Source of the DNA: Candidatus Peregrinibacteria bacterium
GTDB taxonomy: Bacteria; Patescibacteriota; Gracilibacteria; CAIRYL01; GCA-016699755
Length of the DNA stretch: 64,000 bases
Direction: 5' to 3'
Assembly: GCA_016699755.1 (NCBI GenBank)
Contig: CP065009.1
Location: forward strand, 1,488,001 to 1,552,000
A model generated the notes under the pieces. The model had not been told where the DNA came from and made no database searches. It saw only the letters and a list, made by a program, of their open reading frames with translations. Shown here one piece after another: positions 49,409-57,473 of the stretch. Every line of letters starts with the position of its first letter. Position 1 is the stretch's first letter. The position numbers and the translations under genes are program-made.

Positions 49409-50275
49409 ATGGCAGACCCAACAGCAGCATTAACGGCAGCAATTGATAACGCGACTAAGGTTGCCAATACCCCGTTATTTACGACTGTAATAGATCGAGT
49501 TACTGGCTTCAAAATAAGTCAATGGGCGGCAGAAGGAGAAGTAAGGAAAAGGCTAATTCATGATGAATACGAAAAAGCAAAAGAAAATGGGATCATGGGA
49601 GTTCAGTACATTGAAAATCTTCGTCACACAACAAATTTAATAGATACTGCTGTAAAAAGCGCCAAATATATTGAAGCAGGCAAAGAGAATGATATAAAAA
49701 TGGATAATGACTTTTTTTGGAACACCGTCGAACACTCAAAACATGTTTCTAATGAAGAGGTTCAGGATTTGATTGCAAAAATTATTGCTAGCGAATATAA
49801 CAAACCTGATTCTTATGCAATGAGTACTCTTCATTCGATAAAAATGTTAGGCAAGGGTGAATTAGAGCTTTTTGAAAATATTTCTGCTTTGTTAATCAAT
49901 GGAGATAGTACTCCCAAGGTACTTTTTTCATTACCAGAAAATGCAAAAGAATTTTTAGGTGAGTTAGGTATTGATTTTGGTAGTTTACAAATCCTTCAAA
50001 ATTTAGGATTATTTTTGCCGAATGATATGACTCGTTCGCTAGAGAATCCATCAAAACAAAAGTTTGCACTGAAATATTTTGACAAAGAAATTTTGTTTGA
50101 GCCTACTCATGAAAGTAATTTTGTAGTCAAGTTGCCAGGGTTTTATGCGTTGTCGATTACTGGTAAGCAAATAATTCAACATTTAAAACCTAAATTTAAC
50201 GAAAAATATTGCGCTTGGCTTAAAGAAAATTATAAAATTCCAAACTATAAAATCATTGAAGAGCCTACAAAATAA
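49409..50275 (+). CDS. Islet protein, DUF2806/DUF4393-like (288 aa)
   Basis: Third gene of the islet operon, 24 bases after the endonuclease. The N-terminal 60 residues carry an Ala/Thr-rich helix (TAALTAAIDNATK) and a charged helix. The centre has the pattern FFWNTVEHSKHVSNEEVQ followed by DLIAKIIASEYNKPDSY and a later L-x-x-F segment (ELELFENISALLI), resembling the core of DUF2806/DUF4393 proteins, some of which sit in abortive-infection loci; the match is weak. The C-terminal 100 residues are mixed and end in FNEKYCAWLKENYKIPN. No membrane helix. It may sense infection or inhibit the cell while the endonuclease acts, but this is only suggested by context. Confidence 0.6.
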   Translation: MADPTAALTAAIDNATKVANTPLFTTVIDRVTGFKISQWAAEGEVRKRLIHDEYEKAKENGIMGVQYIENLRHTTNLIDTAVKSAKYIEAGKENDIKMDNDFFWNTVEHSKHVSNEEVQDLIAKIIASEYNKPDSYAMSTLHSIKMLGKGELELFENISALLINGDSTPKVLFSLPENAKEFLGELGIDFGSLQILQNLGLFLPNDMTRSLENPSKQKFALKYFDKEILFEPTHESNFVVKLPGFYALSITGKQIIQHLKPKFNEKYCAWLKENYKIPNYKIIEEPTK

Positions 50276-50279
50276 ATGC

Positions 50280-50489
50280 TTATGAAAGCAGCTCACTTTG
50301 TATTATTTCTGTCACTTGTTTCTTCAAAAAATTCACATCCGCATCTCTCCCGACCAAATACACCCTCAAACCCTTAATCGTCAGGTCGATTGCTTTATCC
50401 TCAATTTCCCATAACCTTTTGGCATTCGGTTCGAGTTGTGGTTTGAAACCCCGACCATTTAATGTCAGGACAAATAATTCAATAGAATT
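50280..50489 (-). pseudogene. Truncated reading frame crossing the right repeat
   Basis: A 69-codon open frame without start codon. The amino acids look like a real protein end (KRLWEIEDKAIDLTIKG, VYLVGRDADVNFL, EIIQSELLS) with normal codon composition. It runs from just inside the flanking chromosome through the 16-bp repeat into the islet and converges with the last islet gene. It could be the tail of a lost integrase or of another gene cut by the insertion; I cannot name the family. Confidence 0.35.
50448..50463. repeat. attR-like repeat of tRNA-Pro 3' end
   Basis: Second copy of ACCCCGACCATTTAAT. Upstream of it GGTTCGAGT (from the tRNA T arm) is also present but at a wider spacing than in the tRNA, so the islet carries a degenerate copy of more of the tRNA end. 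Confidence 0.8.
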
Positions 50490-50508
50490 CTATGCTAAAA
50501 ATAGTTGA

Positions 50509-50996
50509 GGTTCAATTTAACTTGAGAGGTTCTTTTTCCAACCGTCAGAATGGATAATACTTTTAGTCTCTATTTTTCTCTGAATGAAGCTATGAAGTGT
50601 TCTCCTATCACATCTCTCAATAATCTTTGTAAAGACTTTTCCATCTCTTTTTAGAAGTCCAACAACAGGTGTTTTTCCTGTTGCACCTCTTCCTCTTTTT
50701 CCTCGGACTCTTTTTAGTACAAAGTAACTTTCATCGACTTCTATTTCTCCAGAAAGCTTTGTTTCCTGTTCACATTCCATTGCCATTCATTTCCGAATAG
50801 CAGTGAGATATTTACAGGGAGTTACTTCACTTACATGAATCAATATGCTGATCTTTTTTGCTTCAATATCGAGAGAAAAATACTTCAGTAACTCTCTGAA
50901 CTTCTGCTCAGAAATTCTTGAACGAATTACATACTTGTTTTTAGCCACATAATGAGCTTAAAGAGGAATGATGACCTCTTCAAATTAAATTGAACC
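50509..50996. mobile_element. Internally deleted IS1595-family derivative (488 bp)
   Basis: Ends carry inverted repeats beginning GGTTCAATTTAA (50509-50520; complement at 50985-50996), extended with mismatches through TTGA..AGAGGT. Between them lies only the first part of a transposase. No target duplication is visible (flanks ATAGTTGA and TAAGATAT). It looks like a non-autonomous, MITE-like product, from a different element than the copy at 21419-22128. Confidence 0.75.
50517..50948 (-). pseudogene. Truncated IS1595-family transposase
   Basis: From a GTG at 50948 the minus strand encodes the N-terminal half of an ISXO2-like transposase: SRISEQKFRELLKYFSLD, then a TGA at 50787-50789, then EIEVDESYF (first Asp), RGKRGRGATGKTPVVG and IIHSDGW (second Asp). 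The C-terminal third with the last catalytic residue is gone, and the frame runs directly into the inverted repeat. One stop plus the deletion make it inactive. Confidence 0.85.
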
Positions 50997-51086
50997 TAAG
51001 ATATTGTATTTCGAGACAAAAAATATTGGAATGGTTTTCTTACTTATTCCTCGATTTTTCTGAAAAAAAATCCTATAACAATATGG

Positions 51087-52010
51087 ATGAGCATTGGAGA
51101 TTTTCGTATCGGCTGTCGCAGAATACTTCATGAGTCGGGAAATAGATGGGCGAAAATCATAAATTCGTTTCTTGTTCTTCTCATTGTTTTTTCTGTAGCG
51201 GCAATTCCGTTTCACCTTATTCCACAGCTTTCATGGACACTCTCTGCTCTTAAAATATTTGAACTTGTTACTGTCACTATCTTTTCCATTGAATACGTTC
51301 TTCGACTGTGGTCCGCGCAAAACCCAATTCGATATATTTTTTCTTGGTACGGTATTGTTGATGTTGTTGCCATCGTCCCATTTTATACAGGTCTTTTTTT
51401 TCAGACAGAAATCGCTTGGTGGTCACTCCTCTTTTTGCGTGTTCTTCGGGTGCTCAAACTCGGACAAATTTATTCTACTGAACGAGATATTCTCCTAAAA
51501 GACACCGTCATCAAGCATGGTGCTTTTGAAACACTGAATAATGAGCGAATAGAATACGTTATTGGAAAACATCCCATATTCTTTCTTCTCTCTGTTGTTC
51601 CCTCTCTTCTTTTTCTCTCCCTTGGGCTTCTCATACTCGTAGGTTTTCGAGCGAATCCTATTTCTATTGGCATCTCCCTTCTCTTTTTTGTATTTGCCTT
51701 TCTTTTTTTTCTCAAGTCGTGGCTTGATTTTCACTATGATGTTATTTATGTCACAAATCATCGTATTGTGATTCAAAATCGCCAACTTTTCGGGAGTAAA
51801 ATTGATGATGTCGTCTACGAATCCATTACGAATATCCGACCAGATACAACAGGAATACTTCGGTTTCTTTTGGGAATGGGAGACATTCACATTGAAACAG
51901 CAGCTTCTAGCGGAAATCAATATTTTCACAATGTTTTAAATCCACACGAAGCTGTAAACAATATTGCGCGAAATCGTCAAAGAATTCTCGAAAAAGATAA
52001 CATGAACTAG
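51087..52010 (+). CDS. Voltage-sensor-like membrane protein with bacterial PH domain
   Basis: A 307-residue fusion. Residues about 20-130 look like the S1-S4 voltage-sensor block of ion channels: helices at 25-48, 58-75 (IFSIEYVLRLWSA, the S2-type acidic and basic pattern), 84-100 (WYGIVDVVAIVPF, S3) and 110-128 (RVLRVLKLGQIY with R118, R121, K124 at three-residue spacing, S4). No pore helix or selectivity filter follows. Two further helices at about 167-208 are followed by a beta-rich region (YVTNHRIVIQNRQLFGSKI, VYESITNIRPD) typical of bacterial PH (DUF304, YdbT-like) domains. A voltage-responsive, lipid- or protein-binding regulator is possible; no function is known to me. Confidence 0.7.
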   Translation: MSIGDFRIGCRRILHESGNRWAKIINSFLVLLIVFSVAAIPFHLIPQLSWTLSALKIFELVTVTIFSIEYVLRLWSAQNPIRYIFSWYGIVDVVAIVPFYTGLFFQTEIAWWSLLFLRVLRVLKLGQIYSTERDILLKDTVIKHGAFETLNNERIEYVIGKHPIFFLLSVVPSLLFLSLGLLILVGFRANPISIGISLLFFVFAFLFFLKSWLDFHYDVIYVTNHRIVIQNRQLFGSKIDDVVYESITNIRPDTTGILRFLLGMGDIHIETAASSGNQYFHNVLNPHEAVNNIARNRQRILEKDNMN

Positions 52011-52017
52011 TGTTTCT

Positions 52018-53340
52018 CTACCGCTTTCGTTTTCGTACTAAGCAAAAGATTTCCCCGTTTCCAAAGTGTTTCTCAAATTTTTTTGCCTGCCCTGAAGAAA
52101 TATCCATCAAAAAACTTCCTTGTCCTCCAGAAAAATGAGGAAGAATTTCTCCTTCTTCATTGCGAATTTCCTGAGGAGTAATAGAGAAATCATCCGATTT
52201 ATTCGGAAAGCAAAATTCAAATTCTTCTCCCAGATCAAACCGATTTCTACATTCAATCGTCAACACATTTCCGTTTCGCTGACGAACAACACCAGCAAAC
52301 TCATGTGTGGCAAAACCCTGTCGTTCTTCGTATTCTTGCGCTTTTTCCTTAGGGTTTCCCACGAGAAATCCAGGAATATATCCGCGGTTGTTGGTTGTGA
52401 AAACTTCTGCTAAAACGGCTTCTTTTGTTTCGGTATCAAATTTTCCAGCATCAACGGCATCAAGTGCCATGCGATACGCACGCGCCGTAATACCTGCGTA
52501 GTAAATAGTTTTGCTTCGCCCTTCTACTTTTAAACTGCATGCTCCGGCATCTAAAAGTTCTGGCAGATATTCTGCTAGGCACAAATCTCGGGCGTTCATA
52601 ATGTATGTGCCATACTGATCTTCATCAATTTCGAGCATTTGTCTGGGGCGTTCTTCTTCTTCTAAAAAGAATTGTCCGGCAAGCGGAACATATTCTTCTA
52701 CTTCTCCATTTGGTGCTGTCTTTCCTTCGTGCAATTTGTATTTCCAGCGACATGAGTGTGCACACGTCCCCTGATTGGCATCTCGATAGCTGAAGTAGTT
52801 CGAAAGCAGGCATCGTCCAGAATATGCCATACAAATGGCGCCATGGACGAAGCATTCAATCTCGAGATCGGGATTCTGCTCATGAATTTCTTTGATTTCC
52901 TTAAGAGAGAGTTCGCGCGAAAGGATGATACGTGAAATGCCGTTCTTTTTCCAAAATCTTGCGCTCGCCCAGTTGACGTTATTTGCTTGTACAGAAAGGT
53001 GAATCACCGCTTCGGGAAACTCTTCTCGAACAAGATCAATAATTCCAGGATCTGCCATGATAAATGCATCAGGCTTCAACTCCACCATTTTTTTCATTGC
53101 ACGGAGGAAGTGGGGAATTTTGACATTATGTGGAAATATGTTTGCCGTAAAATAGATTTTCTTTCCACGTTCTCGACAATATTTTGTTGCTTCTTCGAGA
53201 AAGCCAACGGTGAAATCGTTTTCTCGGGCACGAAGCGAGTAGGCAGGAACTCCGGCATAAACGGCATCTGCCCCAAACGCAAGCGCAAACTTGAGTTTTT
53301 CCATATTCCCTGCCGGCAGAAGAAGTTCTGGTTTTTCCAT
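52018..53340 (-). CDS. U32 family protein, TrhP/YegQ-like
   Basis: U32 proteins of the TrhP (YegQ) branch take part in tRNA uridine-34 hydroxylation; others were annotated as collagenase-like peptidases. The 440-residue chain has ELLLPAGNMEKLKFAL, GADAVYAG, and the family signature ECFVHGAICMAYSGRCLLSN with its Cys residues, followed by GTCAHSCRWKY, which completes the likely metal or Fe-S site. SLKVEGRSKT lies later and a small C-terminal beta domain ends the chain. I use the ATG at 53340; the longer frame begins with TTG at 53373. Confidence 0.88.
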   Translation of the reverse strand: MEKPELLLPAGNMEKLKFALAFGADAVYAGVPAYSLRARENDFTVGFLEEATKYCRERGKKIYFTANIFPHNVKIPHFLRAMKKMVELKPDAFIMADPGIIDLVREEFPEAVIHLSVQANNVNWASARFWKKNGISRIILSRELSLKEIKEIHEQNPDLEIECFVHGAICMAYSGRCLLSNYFSYRDANQGTCAHSCRWKYKLHEGKTAPNGEVEEYVPLAGQFFLEEEERPRQMLEIDEDQYGTYIMNARDLCLAEYLPELLDAGACSLKVEGRSKTIYYAGITARAYRMALDAVDAGKFDTETKEAVLAEVFTTNNRGYIPGFLVGNPKEKAQEYEERQGFATHEFAGVVRQRNGNVLTIECRNRFDLGEEFEFCFPNKSDDFSITPQEIRNEEGEILPHFSGGQGSFLMDISSGQAKKFEKHFGNGEIFCLVRKRKR

Positions 53341-53427
53341 GGAACCGTAGTATTCCTTGTCTTTCAACTTCAATCAAGCCTCTCTTTTTTTAGCAAATTT
53401 AATAATGGTACCAACATTTTTTCAATT

Positions 53428-53553
53428 TTATACACCAATCCGTGTTCCCAGTAAATACGTTCCAGACATATCAAAATTGAGTGCTTCGAGTTTTCCTAAA
53501 TCTTCATATAGATTACTCTGGATATCTTTCAAAAAAAGATGAATTCGTTTTAG
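53428..53553 (-). pseudogene. Gene remnant in intergenic region
   Basis: The 585 bases between the U32 gene and the surface-protein gene hold no intact gene. On the minus strand a stretch reads LKDIQSNLYEDLGKLE then NFDMSGTYLLGTRIGV and stops at 53428; further upstream the frame is broken at an A run, and coding-like fragments (CAWEDNLYWQK) continue in other frames. It looks like the tail of a decayed gene of unknown family. Confidence 0.35.
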
Positions 53554-53890
53554 ATTTTTTTATCCGTTTTTTGCCAATACAAATTATCTTCCCAAGCACA
53601 GGGACTGATGCTTATATGACAATACTATCTGGACACTCATTTCCCCTAGAAAAAATACTATTTTTAATAACTTCTTTAATTTTCGCTCTTCCTATTTTAT
53701 TTAATTGGTCATGAATCAACCTAACTTGATCTGGTATTGCCAAACTTCCTATAGGGATAGTTTTTTAAAAAAACAGAACTCATCCTACAAAAATAGAAAA
53801 TACTCTTGTCAATATTTTTTGCTAAACTAATGAAGACTTTCTCTGAAGGGTTGTGACGTAAATTCTTTCGAAAAACAGGAAGTCTATTGT

Positions 53891-53906
53891 ATGGTATCGA
53901 TACCAT
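53891..53906. promoter_or_regulatory. Perfect 16-bp palindrome before the surface-protein gene
   Basis: ATGGTATCGATACCAT is its own complement over all 16 bases and ends 19 bases before the ATG at 53926. It has no U tract, so an operator is more likely than a terminator. Confidence 0.5.
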
Positions 53907-53925
53907 TTTCGCATTTTCTTCACCC

Positions 53926-56900
53926 ATGAAAACCATTTTCCGATACACATTTCTCTTCCTTCTCCTCCTTTCTCTTGGCGGAGCGCCAACATACGCGAGT
54001 TCTTCTGCCACCGTGACGGCTTCGCTCACGCCAAGTGATATTCCTTTTTTGGTGCGAGATAAAGAAAATAAAGTGGCAACGCTTACACTTACTGCTAGCG
54101 GAGGAGATATTGATGTTCAACGGATCACCATTAACTATTTTGGAACGGCAGAAAAAAATGATATTTATAAAGCCAGACTTTACGCAGAATGGGGTTCGTA
54201 TATTGATACGGCAAAAATCACAGAAGGTGCACTCAGTTTTACCAATCCTGGTCCTATTGCGCTTCATGATGGGGAAACAAAAACATTCATGCTTATTGTG
54301 GAGCTCTCTTCTTCTGCGCGAACAGGTCGAACACTAGGATTTGAACTTCGTGGGAAAGGTACTCTTCATGTCGAAACAACAAGATATGATGAAAAACTTG
54401 TTGCTCTTGGCGAAAAAACAAGAACAAATGCATTATTTATTTTGGGAGAAGATGGAGGAGCGGTTCTCCTTCCAAAGTTTACGGATTCCTATTCGTCTGC
54501 TGTTTCTCGTGGAGAAAGTGTTCCGCTTGCCGATTTTAGCATTCGCGCAGAGGGAGAAGAGTCGGGGATGATTACATCTCTTACTTTTCGTTTTACAGGA
54601 GCCAATATTTCTCAATCAGTAAAAAATATTGTGCTCTCTTCGCCACAAATGGACACAGAAAAATTTGCCCCCGTTTCTTCTTCGGGAACTATTGTGTTTA
54701 CTCCGGATATTCCTTTTTCCTCTGGAGAAACTCTTTCATTTGTAGTTATGGGAGATGTTCTCGATTCTGCCCCAGAAGGAACAGAAATCCAATTGGAACT
54801 TGAATCCGCATTTGATCTTATTGCTTCTTCTAGAGAAAAGTCGGTACTTGTTTCTGGTGAGTTCCCTTTGCGAGGACAACGAAGAACTGTCTCTTTAAGC
54901 TCACTTGCTGTCACTCCTGCTGAGAACTTTTCTCCTTTTGGTTCTATTCCGAGAGGTGCAGGCAATGTTCCACTCTTTGCACTTGATTTCACTTCTGCAG
55001 CAGAGGATGTCACGGTTTCTTCTCTTGTTCTCGCCAGAAAAGGACTCTGGGAAAAAGATTCTGTAGATGAATTTCGTTTGCAAGCAGAAGGAAATAATGA
55101 AGTCTTTCGAGGAAATTGGAAAAATAATCGAGAAATAGAGTTCCAAACATCATTTATAGTGCCAGCAGGAGAAAAACGACAAATTACTATTTTTGGAGAT
55201 ATTTCGCGAGAAACGTCGGATAATATTTCCATTGGACTAGCACTCGAATCTAACACAAGTATTGTCGCTCTCGGAGAAACGGGAGCATCAGTTCCGGTGC
55301 GTATACCGCTTGAGACAACCGCATCAAAAACCATTGGGCAAGAAAAAGAAGAAGTTCTTCACCTGAAAATAATAGATTCTCCAAACGCTCTTCTCTCTGG
55401 AACGCAAGACAATATTCTCGCAACTTTTTCTGCAGAAGTTTCTGGAGACACTCCACTCGAAGTTCGAAAAATTGTAAGCAATATTTCGGGCATTTCTGGA
55501 GAAGCACTCACGAATGTTCGTCTTGTTTCCTCGACGGGAGATATTCTTTCTCGGGGAATTGTGGCTGGGAACACTCTTATTTTTTCTGATGCCTTTCCCG
55601 TTCTTTCAGGAGAGCCTCTTTCTCTCTTTTTGCGAGCAGATGTCAGCGCTTCTGAGAAAACTTCTTTCCATGTCAGCATTGAAGAGGCTTCTGCTCTTTC
55701 TGTTATAGATCTCGTTTCAAGAGAAGGGGTGAGTGTTACGGGAGCCTTTCCTCTGGAAACGAATACTTTTGATCTTCAGCTTTTTCCTGAAAAGAGTGCG
55801 GTTATTGTGAGCTCTGTTTTTGTTCCGGGAAAAGAAGTGTCGCGCGGAGAAAAAGACGTGACATGGGGAAAAATTCGTCTTCTCGCCACGCAAAATAATG
55901 AGCAGGTAACACGTTTGGCATTTCTCATTCCAAAAGGAGCGGAAGATACTCTCGAAAATATTCGTTTTGTAAATGGAGGAATGTCATATCGGGGAGATTT
56001 GGAAACGGGACTTGTGATTTTTGAGGAGAATATTCGTCTCGAAAAAGATCAGGAATCAGAATGGTCGCTCGTTGGCGATGTTCGTGCAGGGGCGGCATTG
56101 GGGTCTTCTTTTTGGTATACCATAACGAACGCCGCTCAGATTCGCACTTCAGCAAATGCAGAGAGCATTCCTGTTCTTGGAGGATTTCCTCTTATGGGAA
56201 ATCAATTTAAAGTTGGCGAAAATGAACCCCTCTTTTGTACCATGACCTATCAGCCCGTATGTGGACGAACCTATTCTTCACTTCCTTGTCCTTCCTCAGA
56301 AGGATGCACGCCAATAAACATAACCTTCTCTAATTCTTGCGAACTCAATAATGCAAAAGCGACCTTTTTGTATTCTGGTTCTTGCGATTCTCCAGAATCT
56401 GTTGGCGAAAAACCGGTTTTTCCTTTACCTGTCACATCCGATTTTCCTGATGTTTCAGAAACAAATACTTTTCGTGATGCAATTGTCTCCCTAAAAGAGA
56501 ACAAGATTGTCCAGGGATTTTCTGATGGAACATTTCGTCCAGAAGATTCTATTGGACGCGCCGCGTTTTTAAAAATTGTTATGGGTGCCATTGCCGATGC
56601 CAATGATTTTTCTTCGTGTGCAACGGAAGAGGCGAAAGATGGTGTTGTTTTTTTCTCGGACGTTCCTGAAAACGAGTGGTTTGCGCCGTATGTATGCGAA
56701 GCCGTTCGACGAGGAATTGTTAATGGATACCCCGACGGCACTTTTCGTCCGGGAAATGATGTTTCGTTTGCAGAAGCGGCAAAAATAGCAGGAATTGCTT
56801 TTGGTGCGGAATTTTCGGGAGATGTTCCGTGGTACGAACCATTTGTTCGATTTTTGTCGGAGCGAAGAGCTATTCCGATTGGTGTTTCTCAGCTTTCACA

Positions 56901-57003
56901 TGTTTTGACTCGTGGCGAAATGGCAGAAATTATCTGGCGATTACGAGACAGGGTGACAAATAAAGAGTCGTATTCGGCAGAAGAGGTGCTGTCGAACAAC
57001 TGA
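53926..57003 (+). CDS. Large surface protein with Kazal-like and SLH domains
   Basis: A secreted 1025-residue protein. The signal peptide (about 1-25, ending PTYASSS) is followed by five or six beta-rich domains of about 120 residues with a recurring pattern (VPLADFSIRAEGEE..., FSSGETLSFVVMGDV; later LSGEPLSLFLRADVS). At 771-815 is a Cys-rich Kazal-like module (CTMTYQPVCG ... NSCELNNAKATFLYSGSC). From about 830 there are three SLH repeats (VQGFSDGTFRPEDSIGRAAF, VNGYPDGTFRPGNDVSFAEA, last one weaker) for wall attachment. Probably a main S-layer-type or adhesive coat protein. I start at the ATG at 53926; the frame extends 13 codons upstream. Confidence 0.9.
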   Translation: MKTIFRYTFLFLLLLSLGGAPTYASSSATVTASLTPSDIPFLVRDKENKVATLTLTASGGDIDVQRITINYFGTAEKNDIYKARLYAEWGSYIDTAKITEGALSFTNPGPIALHDGETKTFMLIVELSSSARTGRTLGFELRGKGTLHVETTRYDEKLVALGEKTRTNALFILGEDGGAVLLPKFTDSYSSAVSRGESVPLADFSIRAEGEESGMITSLTFRFTGANISQSVKNIVLSSPQMDTEKFAPVSSSGTIVFTPDIPFSSGETLSFVVMGDVLDSAPEGTEIQLELESAFDLIASSREKSVLVSGEFPLRGQRRTVSLSSLAVTPAENFSPFGSIPRGAGNVPLFALDFTSAAEDVTVSSLVLARKGLWEKDSVDEFRLQAEGNNEVFRGNWKNNREIEFQTSFIVPAGEKRQITIFGDISRETSDNISIGLALESNTSIVALGETGASVPVRIPLETTASKTIGQEKEEVLHLKIIDSPNALLSGTQDNILATFSAEVSGDTPLEVRKIVSNISGISGEALTNVRLVSSTGDILSRGIVAGNTLIFSDAFPVLSGEPLSLFLRADVSASEKTSFHVSIEEASALSVIDLVSREGVSVTGAFPLETNTFDLQLFPEKSAVIVSSVFVPGKEVSRGEKDVTWGKIRLLATQNNEQVTRLAFLIPKGAEDTLENIRFVNGGMSYRGDLETGLVIFEENIRLEKDQESEWSLVGDVRAGAALGSSFWYTITNAAQIRTSANAESIPVLGGFPLMGNQFKVGENEPLFCTMTYQPVCGRTYSSLPCPSSEGCTPINITFSNSCELNNAKATFLYSGSCDSPESVGEKPVFPLPVTSDFPDVSETNTFRDAIVSLKENKIVQGFSDGTFRPEDSIGRAAFLKIVMGAIADANDFSSCATEEAKDGVVFFSDVPENEWFAPYVCEAVRRGIVNGYPDGTFRPGNDVSFAEAAKIAGIAFGAEFSGDVPWYEPFVRFLSERRAIPIGVSQLSHVLTRGEMAEIIWRLRDRVTNKESYSAEEVLSNN

Positions 57004-57078
57004 TTTTCCATATACTTCATGAGGAGTTCCTTGCCATGCGAACCAAAAATAAGGAAAATAGGAACAACTTTTTTTTCC

Positions 57079-57417
57079 ATGGAAGACTGTATATTTTGTA
57101 AAATTTCAGAAGGATCAATTCCTGCAAAAAAAGTGTACGAAGATGAATTTGTGCTTGCCTTTCATGATATTCATCCGAAAGCAAAAACACATATTCTTGT
57201 TGTTCCAAAAGCACACACCCCTTCCCTTTCGGAGGCAAAAGAAAAAGATGAAGCAATTCTTGGAAAACTTCTTCTTACTGTTCAAAAGGTGGCAAAAGAC
57301 CAGGGACTTTCTGGATACAAAGTTCTTATGAATGTAAACCGTGAAGGCGGACAAGTGGTGTTTCATCTTCACCTTCACTTGTTGGGAGGAGGAAAAATAG
57401 ACCTCGAACATTGCTAA
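57079..57417 (+). CDS. HIT family nucleotide hydrolase
   Basis: HinT-like protein that hydrolyses purine nucleoside phosphoramidates and similar substrates. The 112-residue chain starts MEDCIFCKISEGSIPA, has VVPKAHTPSLSE and the His triad VFHLHLHLLGG near the end. The first Cys pair (CIFC) with His is the zinc site of many HIT proteins. The ATG at 57079 is the standard start. Follows the surface-protein gene after 75 bases. Confidence 0.93.
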   Translation: MEDCIFCKISEGSIPAKKVYEDEFVLAFHDIHPKAKTHILVVPKAHTPSLSEAKEKDEAILGKLLLTVQKVAKDQGLSGYKVLMNVNREGGQVVFHLHLHLLGGGKIDLEHC

Positions 57418-57473
57418 TACCACACTCAAAAAAAATGTAATGAGAATTATTTTTCTTTATCTTCCTTTTTCGA

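Larger units (their letters stand above)
47161..50463. mobile_element. tRNA-integrated islet with candidate defence operon
   Basis: A 3.3-kb segment between two 16-bp repeats, the left one being the tRNA-Pro end. It contains, in order on the plus strand, a promoter, an XRE regulator, a membrane-anchored Mrr-type endonuclease and a DUF2806/DUF4393-like protein, plus a truncated minus-strand frame at its right end. No intact integrase lies inside, so mobility would depend on another element or has been lost. The DNA is more AT-rich in codon choice than the flanks. Just outside the right repeat sits a deleted IS1595-family derivative. Confidence 0.75.
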
